Shown one piece after another: positions 38,025-50,251 of a stretch of DNA of 64,000 nt. The notes beneath the pieces were generated by a model. The model did no database searches and was not told the DNA's origin. It saw only the letters and a list, made by a program, of their open reading frames with translations. The position numbers and the translations under genes are program-made. The stretch's first letter is position 1. Each line of letters begins with the position of its first letter. Origin of the DNA: Trichomonas vaginalis G3 (Eukaryota; Parabasalia; Trichomonadida; Trichomonadidae); NCBI RefSeq assembly GCF_026262505.1, contig NC_067208.1:9557962-9621961 (forward strand). Reading direction: 5' to 3'.

Positions 38025-40876
38025 ATGACTATTGCTGCATATGCGTATGAAACAAATGAAGCAAGAAGAGCACATGAACTAGTAAACGAAAACTCAACTT
38101 TAACCATTGAAGGCAATGATTTAGTCATTGACGATGGAAAAACTAAAAAAGTCATTGATTTCGATACTTTTAACACGTATGACCCATTCATTACAATAAG
38201 TAAAGTTCCCATCATAAATGATGGAACGGTGCAATATATAAATTCTACAGTAGATGCCTCATTAGTGAAAGTATTAAATGTTCTCATTGAATTGTTAAAG
38301 AGCTTTCGATTTGACGACAACATTAAATGCCTAAAGAATTTAGTCATGAATGAGAAACAAATTCTCGGCGTTGCTGGTAGCAGTAATGATGTACACCTTA
38401 TGACATTAGAATATTATAACGAACATAAAGATGAACTGAAAGGAGAGAAGGGTGACACCGGACCTCAAGGACCACAAGGAATACAAGGACCTCAAGGCGA
38501 AAACGGTTTGGATGGTGAAGATGGAAAGGATGGAAAAACTGCTAAATCATGGATATGGAACCTTATAAATACTGGCTTAAGAGCTGCTTCATATGGAGTT
38601 CTTCAATACCAAATCGGAAAGATATGGGCGGTACTTGGTGAAGAAGTTTTAAATGATGTTAAAAATGCTTTGAACTTCATTTCAAATGGTTCGGATACTA
38701 TTAAAACTTTATCTGGTTGGATGCAAGAAACAAGGAGTCAAATAGATACTGTAAGACGTATAGCAAACAATGCACGTACGGGATTGGATACTTTACGAGA
38801 AGCACAAAATACACTAAAGGAAGCAAATGATATTCTTGGCTCAGTATCAGACATGCATGAAGATTGGCTTAAAGGTATTGACAAATCTTTAAAAAATCAC
38901 AGTCAGTCTATTGCTGACTACAAGAAAAGTATAGATTTTTTACATAGTGCTATGGACGTACATGATGGAAGTATAAAGAACTTACTTAATGCTAACAATA
39001 ACTTACCAGGAACTATTAAAGCATTTATAAAGTCCTTTGTAAAACCTGGTGCTCTAACATTTAGGTCTTTGAGAGCAAGAGCATTGAAGTCAAGAGATGC
39101 AGAAACTCCAACAGAACCTACAGAAGGAACTGAAACAACAGAAACTCCAGAAGAACCACCAAAACCAACAGCTAATGAAATATTGTTCGAATATTTTCCA
39201 AGGTACTCTGTTCTCATTGCATACATTCAAGAAATACTTAAGAAAGCAGACTTGACTTTAGGAGATGATGAAAGTTCTGTATATCTTTCGTTCCAGTTTC
39301 AAATAGCAGAACTTTTGAGACAGATATGCTTAATGTATGACAACATCTCTGATTTCACAAGATATGATGACGACCATGACCCCGAACACGGTGAAGAAGA
39401 AGTTTTACAAACATCCATTAAGACAGGAAAGGTTTTAACTCAAAGTCTCATTATTGACACCAAAGATGGCGAAGTGGACGTTCTTCAAGAGCTGAAGAAA
39501 AATACTTCTTCGGGAGGTGGTGGTAGGCATGAACTTGAAATAAATGAGATAGAAGAGAAATTAGCCGAAAAAGCAGATAAAAACCATGTTCATTATATAA
39601 CTTCAGACGAACAGATTATAACGAACTACCATGGATATTTAACACAGGATGAACAAATAAGCACTGAAGATGTTAATGAAAGAAGATATAAATTCATTCG
39701 TGCTAAAGGTTATGACATAAGCTGTACTGTACAGTATGACACAGGTAAAGCACCAGAAGCATTTGGTTATAACAATGAAATTTATGCTTCATACTTCTTT
39801 GTTAACGGTGTATTAGTTGAACCAAGATTTACTTTGAGAGTTAAGGCAAAAATAACTTTTGAAGATGCTATTAAAAGTAAAGCCAGCAAAGATGAACTTG
39901 GAGCAATGAACAAAGTTTTGAAATCTCATAAACACAATATCTCCGATATAAATGAACTTCAAGCTACATTAAATAGTAAAGCTGACAAGAACCATACACA
40001 TGAATCCTTCACTACTGTTAGAGCAGACGACATAATATTGAACTATACCCTTGGTTCAAGTGCACCTTTAGAGAATCCGAGTACAAGCGTAAAAGATACA
40101 CTAAACTCCTTAAATAGTAAATGTATGAACATTGAAGGTCATGCCAGAAACTTTGAAACACATGAACTACCAGCAATGTTAGATAAGAAAGCTGACAAAG
40201 AACATACACATAAATCCTTCACTACTGTTAGAGCAGACGACATAATATTGAACTATGATTTGGGTTCAAGTGCACCTTTAGAGAATCCGAGTACAAGCGT
40301 AAAAGATACACTAAACAATTTAGATAACAGTTGCAGGAATATCGAAGATCATGCCAGAAACTTTGAAGCATATGAACTACCAACAATGTTAGATAAGAAA
40401 GCAGACAAAACAGAGCTTCAAACATTAAAGACTGAAATACTTCAAACATTATATCCTGTTGGTTCTTTATATACATCAATGAATTCAACAAATCCAGAAA
40501 CAGTTTTAGGTTTTGGTACGTGGAAACAGATTGTAGACAAATTCTTATACTGTGCTAACTCTTCAAAGCAAACGGGGGTTCGAAGAAAATTAAAGAAGCA
40601 AACCTTCCACCGCACACTCATACAGGAACTACAAACACAACAGGTAGTCATTCACATTCAATAACAAAAAGAGGTTATAGAAATCTTGCAGCAGGTTCGG
40701 ATAGACAGGGAATGCATAGATATGATATTTCAAGTGACCCAGTAGATTCAAGCGCAGGTATTTTCTGTGGAACCACAGGAAATCATTCACACACTTTCAC
40801 AACAAATCCAACAGGCTCGGGTGCAGATTATATGCCACCATTTGTGACTATATTCGCATGGTACCGCGTTCAATGA
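38025..40876 (+). CDS. Collagen-like fibre with tail-collar tip, second copy
   Basis: Same architecture as 15596-18681 but with three differences. There are ten Gly-X-Y triplets instead of 13. The DINELQATLNSKAD modules are arranged differently, with two copies of a block containing FTTVRADDIILNY and SSAPLENPSTSVKDTLN. The tip is distinct, beginning YPVGSLYTSMNSTNPETVLG and ending MPPFVTIFAWYRVQ. A frameshift near 40575 in a GGGGG run splits off the tip. It is otherwise open to TGA at 40874-40876. The tip keeps the His-rich HTHTG, HSHS and HSHT motifs. Confidence 0.8.
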
Positions 40877-40917
40877 ACGCGCTTGAGCCTTGAATAAAAT
40901 CTTTAACTTTACATAAA

Positions 40918-41552
40918 TGAGCTTGAAAGAAGTATTCGAATAACATCCATGGAGGTCATTTAAGAAGTTCAATGAAGCTGCAAAGAGTTGGGGATTTACT
41001 AACAGAGCTGAAGTGAAAAGGTTCTTTGACAAAAATGTTGTACATCAAACAAAAATAAACCCTTACGACTACTTTTTACCAATTTACTCCAACACTCCTG
41101 ACGCATACCAATTTGACACTCTCATTCAAAGCAGAAAAGGAGGACATAACCCATTCCTCATCTTCATTAATGTTAACACTCGTAAAGCATATGCATATCC
41201 AATGAAAAATAAAGGAACTCGTGAAGTGTTAAGAGTTTTACAAAAGTTTGTAGCAGAACATAGCCCAAGTACTTTAACATCAGACCAAGACAGTGCTTAC
41301 CTCAGCAACGAAATCACAGAATTTCTCATTAAGCATAACATAACTCACTACACTACTGAAGACCATAACCATAACATACTCGGCATCATAAACCGCTTCA
41401 TAAGAACGCTCAGAGATTTAAACCAAGAGCGAGACTTTACCGAAGAAACAATGAAACATTTTCTCGAAGTATATAATTCCTCAACACATTCTACAACAGG
41501 ACATACACCAAATTCAATGACACAACAACAGTTAAAGTCCATGAAGCTATAA
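40918..41552 (+). pseudogene. Integrase, truncated and with early stop
   Basis: The start MSLKEVFE is followed by TAA where element 1 has CAA (codon 9). The frame is then open from Met at 41013 through D (YQFDTL) and D (TSDQDSAYLS) to HSTTGHTPNSMTQQQ. There the 2.6-kb deletion joins it to the KilA-N gene. The C-terminal 150 residues are gone. It has Asn at the expected catalytic Glu position, as in element 1. Not a functional integrase. Confidence 0.85.
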
Positions 41553-42329
41553 ATGAAGAATACGAATACATACAATATAACAAACAACTTCGCCTCATTC
41601 GTTCGGTCAAAGACGATATGTACCAAATGCAAAGTATAATGAACGCTCTTCGTTCTACAAAGCAAGCATATCATTGGTTTGAAAACCAACAGACAAAAGA
41701 ACTTTTAGAAGAATTTCCTCATATGATTGCTTCCCTCGGAAAACCGAGAGAAGAGATTCCGTACGAAAATCGCAAGAATTTGGCTCCTGGTTTGAAAGGT
41801 TATTATGTTCATAGACTTTTAGTAAACGCTGTAGCAATATGGGCTTCACCTCGTTATGCTTGTTATATTTTCATGATGTTAGATGAACTATATAAAGCAG
41901 AACGTGAGAGATGGAAAAAAACTTCAAGCAAAAGATGAAGTCATTGAATCCAAAGACAAAAGCATACAGAAAAGAATACCGCGTTCAGTACCAAAAGGAA
42001 AGGAAAAAGAGTTATAGTATATGATATATACTGAAGAGTTGGAGAAAGAAGAAGATAAAGATATGGTTATGTTGCATTTAGTCAGAAGAAACAACAAGAG
42101 CTTTTATGACTTAGCTAAAATATATAAATCTGACAGAAACTGGTTCTATCGTGAAAACTTACCGATTTCAATGACACCGAATGAGCAAATAAAGGAAATT
42201 GTCAAAAATACTCTTCCTCAAACACACTATGACATCAAAGGTTGCACAATACTTACATTCAAAGAAGACTTAACATTACTGAAGGAAAAAATAACAGAAT
42301 ATTTCGATAACTTCAAAGAGGAAGAATAA
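41530..42329 (+). pseudogene. KilA-N protein, 5' truncated by deletion and frameshifted
   Basis: The frame opens at the deletion point with VKVHEAINEEYEYIQYNKQL, so the first 10-12 codons and the promoter are missing. The KilA-N core is present (GYYVHRLLVNAVAIWASPRY). Between them, residues such as STKQAYHWFENQQTKELLEE differ strongly from element 1. Shifts near 41923 (AAAAAAA run) and 42012 separate the C-terminal domain, open from 42021 (MIYTEELEKEEDKDMVMLHL) to 42327-42329. Confidence 0.65.
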
Positions 42330-42384
42330 AAAAATCTAAGCTAATTTTATTTTTTTTATAAAATTTTATCTCATATGAAAGAAC

Positions 42385-42600
42385 ATGAATTTAGAATATT
42401 CGGAACTCATGACAGAAGAAGAGAACGAACAACATGTAAAAGATTATGCAAAATTTCTGAAGACATACAAAGCATTTAAACAATATCTAAATGCTTCTAA
42501 AGATTATGCAAAATTTCTGAAGGTATATAAAGCTTATGAAAAAGCGTATGAAAAGTTTATACATTGGGGAATTGTTGTAAAATATCGATATGAAGACTAA
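42385..42600 (+). CDS. Small repeat protein, second copy
   Basis: 71 residues, identical to 22753-22968, including the duplicated KDYAKFLK module and the upstream TTTTATCTCATATGAAAG motif. Confidence 0.65.
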   Translation: MNLEYSELMTEEENEQHVKDYAKFLKTYKAFKQYLNASKDYAKFLKVYKAYEKAYEKFIHWGIVVKYRYED

Positions 42601-42618
42601 CCAAAAATATATTTTTGC

Positions 42619-43092
42619 TTAAATAGCTTCAGGGTCTATTTCTTCAACCATTTCACTTCCTTCGTCAATGTCAATAGAAGCTTCTTCAACCTTTGGTAAG
42701 AATTTCTGTATAACATCTTTGTTCGTTATTGTCTTCAGAGATGAAGGATAATATTTCACATTTGTTTCACCCTTCTTATATTCTTTCTGTTCGGAAAGAT
42801 TTAAAGCAATACTGAAGAAGTCAATATTAGAGTTCTTTATGACAGTATAATGAGTATCTTTGACATTCACGAAGAAACTCTTTTGTTTCAAAACTACTGC
42901 TAACTCTTGTGAAGTATAACGTTTGCGGTCAATGACGATAGCTAATGGTCTGACATACTGACCAAACTTAGATTCTTTCACAAACTTCTTGTTAAAGATA
43001 ACATTAACATTTGAAGCATTATTGAACTCATTCTTGATGGCAGTAGCGAGAGCATTGTATGAAAAGAACTTGCAATCTTGCATGTGTTTCAT
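42619..43092 (-). CDS. Conserved 157-residue protein, second copy
   Basis: Intact, with a few substitutions relative to 22987-23460 (for example PSSLKT for SSSLKT and an EAI end for DVI). The open frame in both copies and conservative changes argue for a real protein. Function unknown. Confidence 0.7.
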   Translation of the reverse strand: MKHMQDCKFFSYNALATAIKNEFNNASNVNVIFNKKFVKESKFGQYVRPLAIVIDRKRYTSQELAVVLKQKSFFVNVKDTHYTVIKNSNIDFFSIALNLSEQKEYKKGETNVKYYPSSLKTITNKDVIQKFLPKVEEASIDIDEGSEMVEEIDPEAI

Positions 43093-43182
43093 TAAAATAA
43101 AAATATTAAATTATTTTGAAAAATAACTTTAAAAAATCTAATCTAATTTTTTCAAAAAATATTTTTTTATTTCCTACTAAAG

Positions 43183-43973
43183 ATGTATCGGAAGTTGTCT
43201 AAGTTAGAACACTCGGAAATAAAACAACTTCTTACAGAAGCTAACATAGATGTAGCAAAACATTACGCAACAAACAAAAAAGCACTCGCTGACATCCTCA
43301 ATGACTATAATGGTGCAATAAGTTATGATAGAATTCATGAGTTCATAAAGCCGCAACGCGGCGAGGACGAAGTCCATGCAAGAGCATTTCCTTTAAATGA
43401 CGTTGCTATTGACTTATATCATAGACGTTCAGTACCTCATGAAGTAAGAAGAGAAATGTTTGACATAACAAATGCAAACGTTGGTGAAACAAGAAGAAGA
43501 GACGACACACTGAAACAACAGAGAAGAGAGATGTTTAAGAGCGCTATAGAACAAGTTCGCAAAGCTAACGATGTCATTCGTTCCATTGACGACAAACCAA
43601 AAGAAGGTGAGAGATGGTTAAAGAAAGATGAAGAGAATAGGAAGAGAAATGTGAAGTCAGGCAATAGACTCATTGACTTTAACATCGAAGCTTTAGATGA
43701 ACCAAACAGAGACTACTTACACAAACATTTCGGTAAGGTTTTCATGAGACTCTTAGAGAAATTAAAATAAACTCACAACAAGATGGATGGTATGTTATAA
43801 ACTTGGTGGAAAGTATGAATGTTCTACGTTAAACCTCAATAATATTGGAACATTACTACATCAGCTCTTGAAGGAGAACTTTATATCAGAGATAGAAGCA
43901 AATGCTGCAGGTATTGTTGAAATGCACTATGACTTCTTCTTGACAAACATAAAGAATCTTACTGAAATAAAGA
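43183..43973 (+). CDS. Tandem-repeat protein with one repeat, reading into the polymerase
   Basis: Homologue of 23550-24476 with a single copy of the 23-residue EMFDITNANVGETR repeat (three in element 1). A missing A near 43763 (GAGAAATTA versus GAGAAAATTA) splits the frame. The C-terminal part continues as MVCYKLGGKYECSTLN and, without a stop, through KNLTEIKMYDLTEYEGL into the polymerase. The extra T in CTTACTGAAATAAAG, compared with element 1, removes the stop. It may therefore be a natural fusion of a putative priming protein with the polymerase, or an indel artefact. Confidence 0.6.
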
Positions 43974-46959
43974 TGTATGATTTAACAGAATATGAAGGCT
44001 TAACGATGTCAGATGTAAAGAAAGGCAAACCAAAAAAGAGACCATATAGAGATGAAAGCACACTGACAAATGACCAGAAAGCCATTTTGGAAGCTCTTAA
44101 GCAAACAGGAAACCCAGCACTTATAGAAAGCTTTTGGAAAGATAATGGTGAAAAGAAGTTTTATAAGAAGAGAAGCGGTCAGTTCTGGAAGTATCTTTGC
44201 ACATTACCTATAAATCTTGAACGCTACCAAATCTTCAATGAACTGAACAAAAGAACTGCAACACTTATGACAGAAGACAATTGTTTCGTTTATGCTTGCA
44301 TTCAGGCTGGAGTAATGAAGAAACTATTGACCACATGAGAGAAGTCATTCGTGTTAGAGACTTTCCTCAAAGTAAAGTACAAGAAATTTCTGACGCAACA
44401 GGTATAGCATTTAATGTTACCATTGGTTACTTCAATGACTCAAGACATAATGAAATAAAGAGATACATACCAAAAGAATGTAAAACTATTCGAACTATTG
44501 ACTTACTTCTTGTTGAAGACCACTACATGCTAAATGAAAGATTACCAATGACAACATATTTCATTCGCAACTATATAGAAATCTTGAAGGAGTGTGGTGG
44601 AATGAACATTGAGAAACAAATGAAGATTTATACAAAGAGAAAGAACAAATATGTAGTTCGTTATGATAGAACAACACCACTATGGGATGTTATGAAAACA
44701 TTGTGGGAGTGCAAATATTTCGAACCTATTTCTTATGGAGAACTTTTCACATATACGACTGACTTATATAAACAGAACCTTGCACCATTTAAAGATTTGA
44801 CATATGCTCCAAAGTTTTGTGTACAACTGAAGAAGAAAGCCGAGTCAAAAGAAGTAAATAAAAATAAGTGCAAGTTCATTCCTGAGCACGTTTTCTTTGC
44901 TGACTTTGAGTGTAGCACAGACGGCTTTCATAAAGCTTTTAACATCTGTTATGACAGTGAAGATGGTTCAGTGAGTGAAAGCATTTGGGGTCAGAACTGT
45001 GCAACAGAATTTTTGGAACGACTTCCTGACAAGAGTTTAATATATTTCCATAACCTCAGTTATGATATAAACTTCATCTTAAGACACATGACAGAAGTGA
45101 AAGGAACTCCCATCATTAAAGGTTCACGAACAATGCAAATAACTGGCTTATATAAAGGAAGGGCAATTATTATAAAAGACTCTTACAGTGTTATAAATAA
45201 GAAACTTAAACTATTTCCTGCTATGTTTAACTTACAAACAGGACCGAAAGAAGTATTTCCATATAACTACTACAGCAGTGTTTTGTTAGCAAATGACAAC
45301 AGAACTGGTGTCATTTCTGAAGCATGTAAGTTTATCCGGGATGCAGATACATTCATGAAAAACATAGATTCCATCAAAGGTTGCAGAATAGATGAAAACC
45401 ACTTCGACTTAGAAAAGTATAGCACATTTTATTGCAAACAAGATGTAAGAATTTTAAGAGAAGGTTTTGTTAAGTTCCGCAATGACATATTGAAAGAATT
45501 TGATTTAAACGTTTATGACTACGTTAGTATTTGTTCAATTGCTAACAAATTATTTGAGAACAGAGTGTACTTCCCGAATGGAAATTTATATGACCTCTCA
45601 AATAAACCAAGAGAATTTATTTCACGCTGTATTCAAGGTGGAAGATGTATGTGTCAGATAACATTAAACAAAAGAGCGAAAAGAAACTCATTGCTGACTT
45701 CGACGCTGTTTCATTATATCCATCAGCTATAGCAAGACTTTATACTTTAGAAGGTATTCCAAAGGTTATGAAGAAAGAAATGTTAAGCACAGAGTATCTC
45801 ATGAGACATTTATTCGATGACGACCAACAGGAACCCATTGGTGAAAAGTTTATGTCTGGCTTCTTTGTTCTCATTAAGATAACAGAGATTGGAATACATA
45901 GACACTTTCCTTTAATAGTTTGTGACCCTGAACTAAATCCAGAACTTAACGTTCCCAGAAGTTCAAACACTTGCTGTTTAATGTATGTTGACCATATAAC
46001 ATTACAAGACCTCATAAAATATCAAGGTGTCAAATGTGAAGTGTTGCAAGGATACTATTACGATGGAAACAGAGATATTAGAATAAGAGATGAAGTAAAG
46101 AAGTTGTTTGAGTTAAGGTTAAAGTATAAGAAAGAAGGAAATCCTTTGCAAGAAAATATAAAGCTCATTCTGAACAGTATTTATGGCAAAACTATTCTAT
46201 CTCCTATTGAGTCAAAAATAACCATAGTAAATGACAAAGATGCTATAAGATATGCCATCAGAAACTACAACCATATAGTGAAGTTCGAAGGTTTGGATGG
46301 TTCAGATAAAACTATTTTCAAGCTAACGAAAAGCATTTGCAGACACTTTAACTTCTGTCCACTTGGTGTTAACATTCTGTCTATGTCGAAGAGAATAATG
46401 TGTGAAGTATTCTGTACTGCTGAAGACTTAGGAATGGACATCTTTTATAGCGATACGGACAGTATGCATCTCTACAATGAAGATATCCCTCGTTTAGCTG
46501 AAGAGTTTGAGAAACGTTATGGAAGAGTTCTCATTGGTAAAAAACCTTGGTCAATTTCATAGCGACTTTGCAGAAATCACACCTGGAAAACAAAGTTTAG
46601 CATACAAGTCAATATTTTGTGGAAAGAAGACTTACATAGACTTACTCACGAATGATTTAAATGAAGTTGCATTTCACTGCAGAATGAAAGGCGTGAAGCA
46701 AGATGTTATTGCTTTAACCGCTAATGAAATGTTTCCTGACTCTGTTCAGTGTTTCTATGATGAAGATAAAGGTTTAATGGTTCCGCAAGGAACATATGAC
46801 AAAGACTCTGAGTTCAGTTTAATGAAACTTTACAAAGCACTTTATGACGGTCAAGAGATTGGATTTGACTTATGTAAGTCATGTCAACCTTGCTTTGAAG
46901 AGAAGTTTAACTTCTCAATAACGACTAAAACAAGCTTTATTCGTAAGTTGAAGTTCTGA
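43974..46959 (+). CDS. Protein-primed DNA polymerase B, second copy (frameshifted)
   Basis: The same polymerase as at 24479, with all motifs visible: FADFECS, HNLSYDINF, YCKQD, DAVSLYPSA, LILNSIYGKT and YSDTDSMH. Single-base losses or gains near 44313 (A), 45651 (T) and 46541 (A) divide it into four frames. The C terminus is intact here (CFEEKFNFSITTKTSFIRKL) to the TGA at 46957-46959, showing the proper end of the protein. Motif C region ELGMDIFYSDTD-like differs from element 1 (GLQIFYQDTD), a patch of true divergence. Confidence 0.85.
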
Positions 46960-46989
46960 GGTCATTTATTTTTGTCAGCAATGAGGTCA

Positions 46990-47038
46990 TTCGTGATAAA
47001 AATAAAACTAGCGGCAAGGGCGAAGCCCATGTGGTCAT
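46990..47038. repeat. GC-rich mini-hairpin beside convergent genes
   Basis: GGGCGAAGCCC within GCGGCAAGGGCGAAGCCCAT replaces an unrelated short sequence at the same place in element 1 (about 27512). Same class as the other mini-hairpins. Confidence 0.5.
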
Positions 47039-47869
47039 TTACAATACTGCAATGGTAGAGTTTAAGAGTTGTGCTTCAATGTAGAGACAGTCCTTATGGT
47101 CTGGAGGTAAGAACACTGGGCAGTTATGGTCATGAGTGGAGAAATGTCTATCCAAAACTCACGATTGAAGCCAGTTAATTTATAGTATTTAGGGTTAGCA
47201 GTGGTGAAGTTCTTGTATGACCAATGAACTCATTTCAACTCCCTTACTTAAGTTTGAATATAATATAGCTTGCTTTCTATCCAAATGCAGGTGTTACAAT
47301 CTTTGAAAATTCATTTTCTCGGAAGCATTGCATCATAATTGAAAACATTCTTGAAATCATCACTTGGTTCAGGATTTGAAATCTTATACGTAATGGATTT
47401 TCTTTCTTTTTAGCGACTTCATTGAATGGTGAGAATACAATGAATTGACAGTCATGTTCCATCTTCATTTTCAAATTCATAATGAAAGCTATAAGTCTTC
47501 TACTACCTTCTTCTTTCAGTTGTGCAAGAAACTCACGTAAAGGCTGTAAAGTTTGTACTTCAATGTTAAACTTTTTCGAAATTTTCATTAAATGAATCAT
47601 ACATTGCCAACGTTGTATCGTCTTTAAAGTATTTGTATATGTGAATGTTTTGGGCGCTTAAAGACTGTTCGTCATTTTCTATCTCGACTTGAAGTATAAG
47701 TCAACCTTTCTGAAAGCACGTGTTATATACATGTTATGCCAATGTACTTCTCTTCATTTATGTTCACAATCCAGTCTGTTGGAAACTTAAACGTTACTCT
47801 GTTCCCCTTTATTTTGACGTCAGGGTTTTCACTACTGAACGCAACAGATAAAGGTATTTGTCTATACAT
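47039..47869 (-). CDS. Minor capsid-like protein, second copy (frameshifted)
   Basis: Counterpart of 27526-28388. The N terminus is open here (MYRQIPLSVAFSSENPDVKI then KGNRVTFKFPTDW), confirming the ATG at 47867-47869. At least six single-base losses or gains follow relative to element 1, for instance near 47730, 47580, 47460 and 47250. The contrast with element 1, which is broken in the N terminus, suggests base-calling errors in both. Confidence 0.45.
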
Positions 47870-47893
47870 TTAATTCGGATAAAAATAAACCAT

Positions 47894-48150
47894 TTACTCT
47901 TTCTTTGCTTCAGCTTCTTTAGCTTTTGCTTCAGCTTCTTCTCTAGCTTTCTTCGCCAGCAAACGTGGGTTCTTTTGTCTTCCAGCAGCTAATGCAGCAA
48001 GTTGTTTTTCACTAAGTTTTCTCTTTGGTCTCTCTGGCTTTGTTCTTGTTTTGTTCCTTCAGTTCGGATAAAATTTGCTCACGAATTTCTTTCTTCAATG
48101 CTTCAACATCTATGACCCCTTGGTCTTGTCCGTAGGCTTGTCTGAGTCAT
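47894..48150 (-). CDS. Small basic protein, second copy (frameshifted)
   Basis: Counterpart of 28413-28668, with MTQTS at the start, KLSEKQLAALAAGRQKNPRL in the body and an extra AKAEEK-type repeat (CTTCAGCTTCTTC) near the end. It has several single-base differences at runs of G, C and A, including four A where the frame needs five. Confidence 0.45.
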
Positions 48151-48195
48151 TTGACTGCAGATAAAAAACAAAATTAAAACTTTAACCGATGTAAA

Positions 48196-48626
48196 ATGAG
48201 CTTGTCAAAATCAGAGCGAGAGTCTATTATATTAAATGACGCAAGAGGAATACAACATCCTTTCTATTACGTAAGTCAGAGTAAAGATGGAAAATATACG
48301 TAAGAAAAAGAAAGGTTCCATTAGCGAATGCAGAAAGCGACAACATTAAGGTGTATGGCAAGGGTGAAGTCCACGAAGCCCATTAACCTTCTATCAAACT
48401 GAAAAGTCAATAGAACCAGAAGAAAAGAAGCCAGATGTACTTTCAATAACGAACCAAGAGCTTATTGCAAAGTTCGTGAATTTCATTGAAAAACAAACCG
48501 AGTCAAAGAATCCCTGACCCGCCAGTGAAAGAAGTTGAGACAAAAGAGAATGTACAGTTCATTGAAAATGTCAAGAAACAACTTCCACCACGAATGCCAA
48601 GAAGAAGAGTGAGAATAATGAAGTAA
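48196..48626 (+). CDS. Conserved protein with basic C terminus, second copy (frameshifted)
   Basis: Counterpart of 28714-29147. A lost T near 48287 and losses near 48385 break the early frame. The later part, including VQFIENVKKQLPPRMPRRRV, is present to the same stop. It has GACCCGCC where element 1 has lost one C. Confidence 0.45.
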
Positions 48627-48653
48627 ATAGATATTTTTATCTGAAGTAAATAC

Positions 48654-50222
48654 ATGCAGAACGAACAGCTAAACGAATTTACTCCAGCAGAGCATATTCA
48701 TCAGATTCGCTCATATTTCGATATCATAGACAATGCAGTTCAAATTGGTGACACTAATAGAAAATATTCTGACGCAAAGATTCCATCACAACCTGGAACT
48801 GCTAAAGATAACACATGGTAACATTCAATCTCTCACCTCCTGGTGAAAATATGTTGGACCTTTACAATACATTCATTACGTATAAAAGGAAGGTCAATTT
48901 ATTGTAGATAAAGAAATTGGTTCAGGTTCCAATAAAACAAACCCACCAGGATTTTGGATTGGTTTCGATGACGCTTTCTATGCAGTTGCTGGATATCAAA
49001 TCCTTGCAAATGGTCGTATCGTATATTCTCAAGACAACGCAAGAGAAAGAAGCATATATAACTTCAAACTCACAAACTACCGAACAAATAAAGAAAGTAG
49101 ATGTTTTCTCAAAGACTCGACATGAAGATGTATGGAGTCATTCGGGAACATGCAGAACAGGACAAATTGTTAGTGGTCCAATTACAGCAGGAAAATCATT
49201 TGATTTTAAGCTTCGTTTAAGAATTCCTGTTAGAAGATTCCTTCCATTAGAAGCTATTCGATTTATTCCAGCTTTTGCAGGAAACATTCAGCTTAAAGTA
49301 AAGTTCAGTAGCGACGCCTTACAATGCACATCTATATCTGTAAATGATATCATTGCTTTCAATCCAACTCTTAAAGTTGCATTTGCTTCAGATTCAAATC
49401 CACCGACAAATAAATTTGTTCCATGGAATGAACCATTCACTATGATAACGAAGGCAGTAGAAGCTAGTGGAACAGTTACTATTACAACTGTAACCAGCAA
49501 CTATTTCGAACAAAGATGGATTTTAATGAATGTTTCATTCATCCAAAGTCATTCTCTTTAGACCCTAACATTTATACAGAACTTGTAGAACATTATACAA
49601 ACGAGCTTTATGTTTTCCTGTTAAAGTTATGGATTGGATTCCTATGGACGGTTCATTCTCAAAGAATACAGATAGTTCAAGTGCAACATTTACAGCAGCT
49701 TATACGCCTATTAATGTTAAAAGTATTTGGGCACTATTTAGAAAGAAAGACAACTATTATGTTAATTTTGAGAACCCTAAGTTTAAATATCTTCAGCTTT
49801 CCATGGGAGCTTATGGAAATATGCCTGCAGAACCCGAAAAATCATATGGACCTGTATTTTATGAAATGGTTGCGAACGCTTGCAATACAAACAATGATAT
49901 GATAGGATTAATGAAGATGTTATGAGGTCATTGGTGGATGATGGTAGTGTGAACATAAATGGGATAGCTATGACAACACACATTTCTTATGTGGTTTTCC
50001 AACAGAAGTGGACTTTTGCTTCCAGCAAGGTCAAACATCTACTGCTCCAATAACATACAAATTGTCTGTTAAAGGACCTATTGAACTAGCAACTGAAAAT
50101 GTACCAAAGCCACTTATTGGATTTATGAGGGATTGTTGCTTTGCCATTCAGGTGCGTGCTAATGAATCCCAATAATAAGATTAGATGACTATAACTTAGC
50201 TGCGGACGACAGTGAGGAATAA
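48654..50222 (+). CDS. Putative major capsid protein, second copy (frameshifted)
   Basis: Counterpart of 29175-30747. Where element 1 has lost an A, this copy is open across LRIPVRRFLPLEAIRFIPAF, giving the correct joint of the first jelly-roll domain. It is broken at other sites: near 48818 (GGTAACA), 48890, 49045, 49498 (CC where the frame needs CCCC), 49520, 49606, 49908, 49950 and 50160. It ends in an acidic tail, DDSEE. The combined reading of the two copies supports one long capsid gene. Confidence 0.6.
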
Positions 50223-50251
50223 AGGATGAACGTTTATTTTAAAGCTTATAA

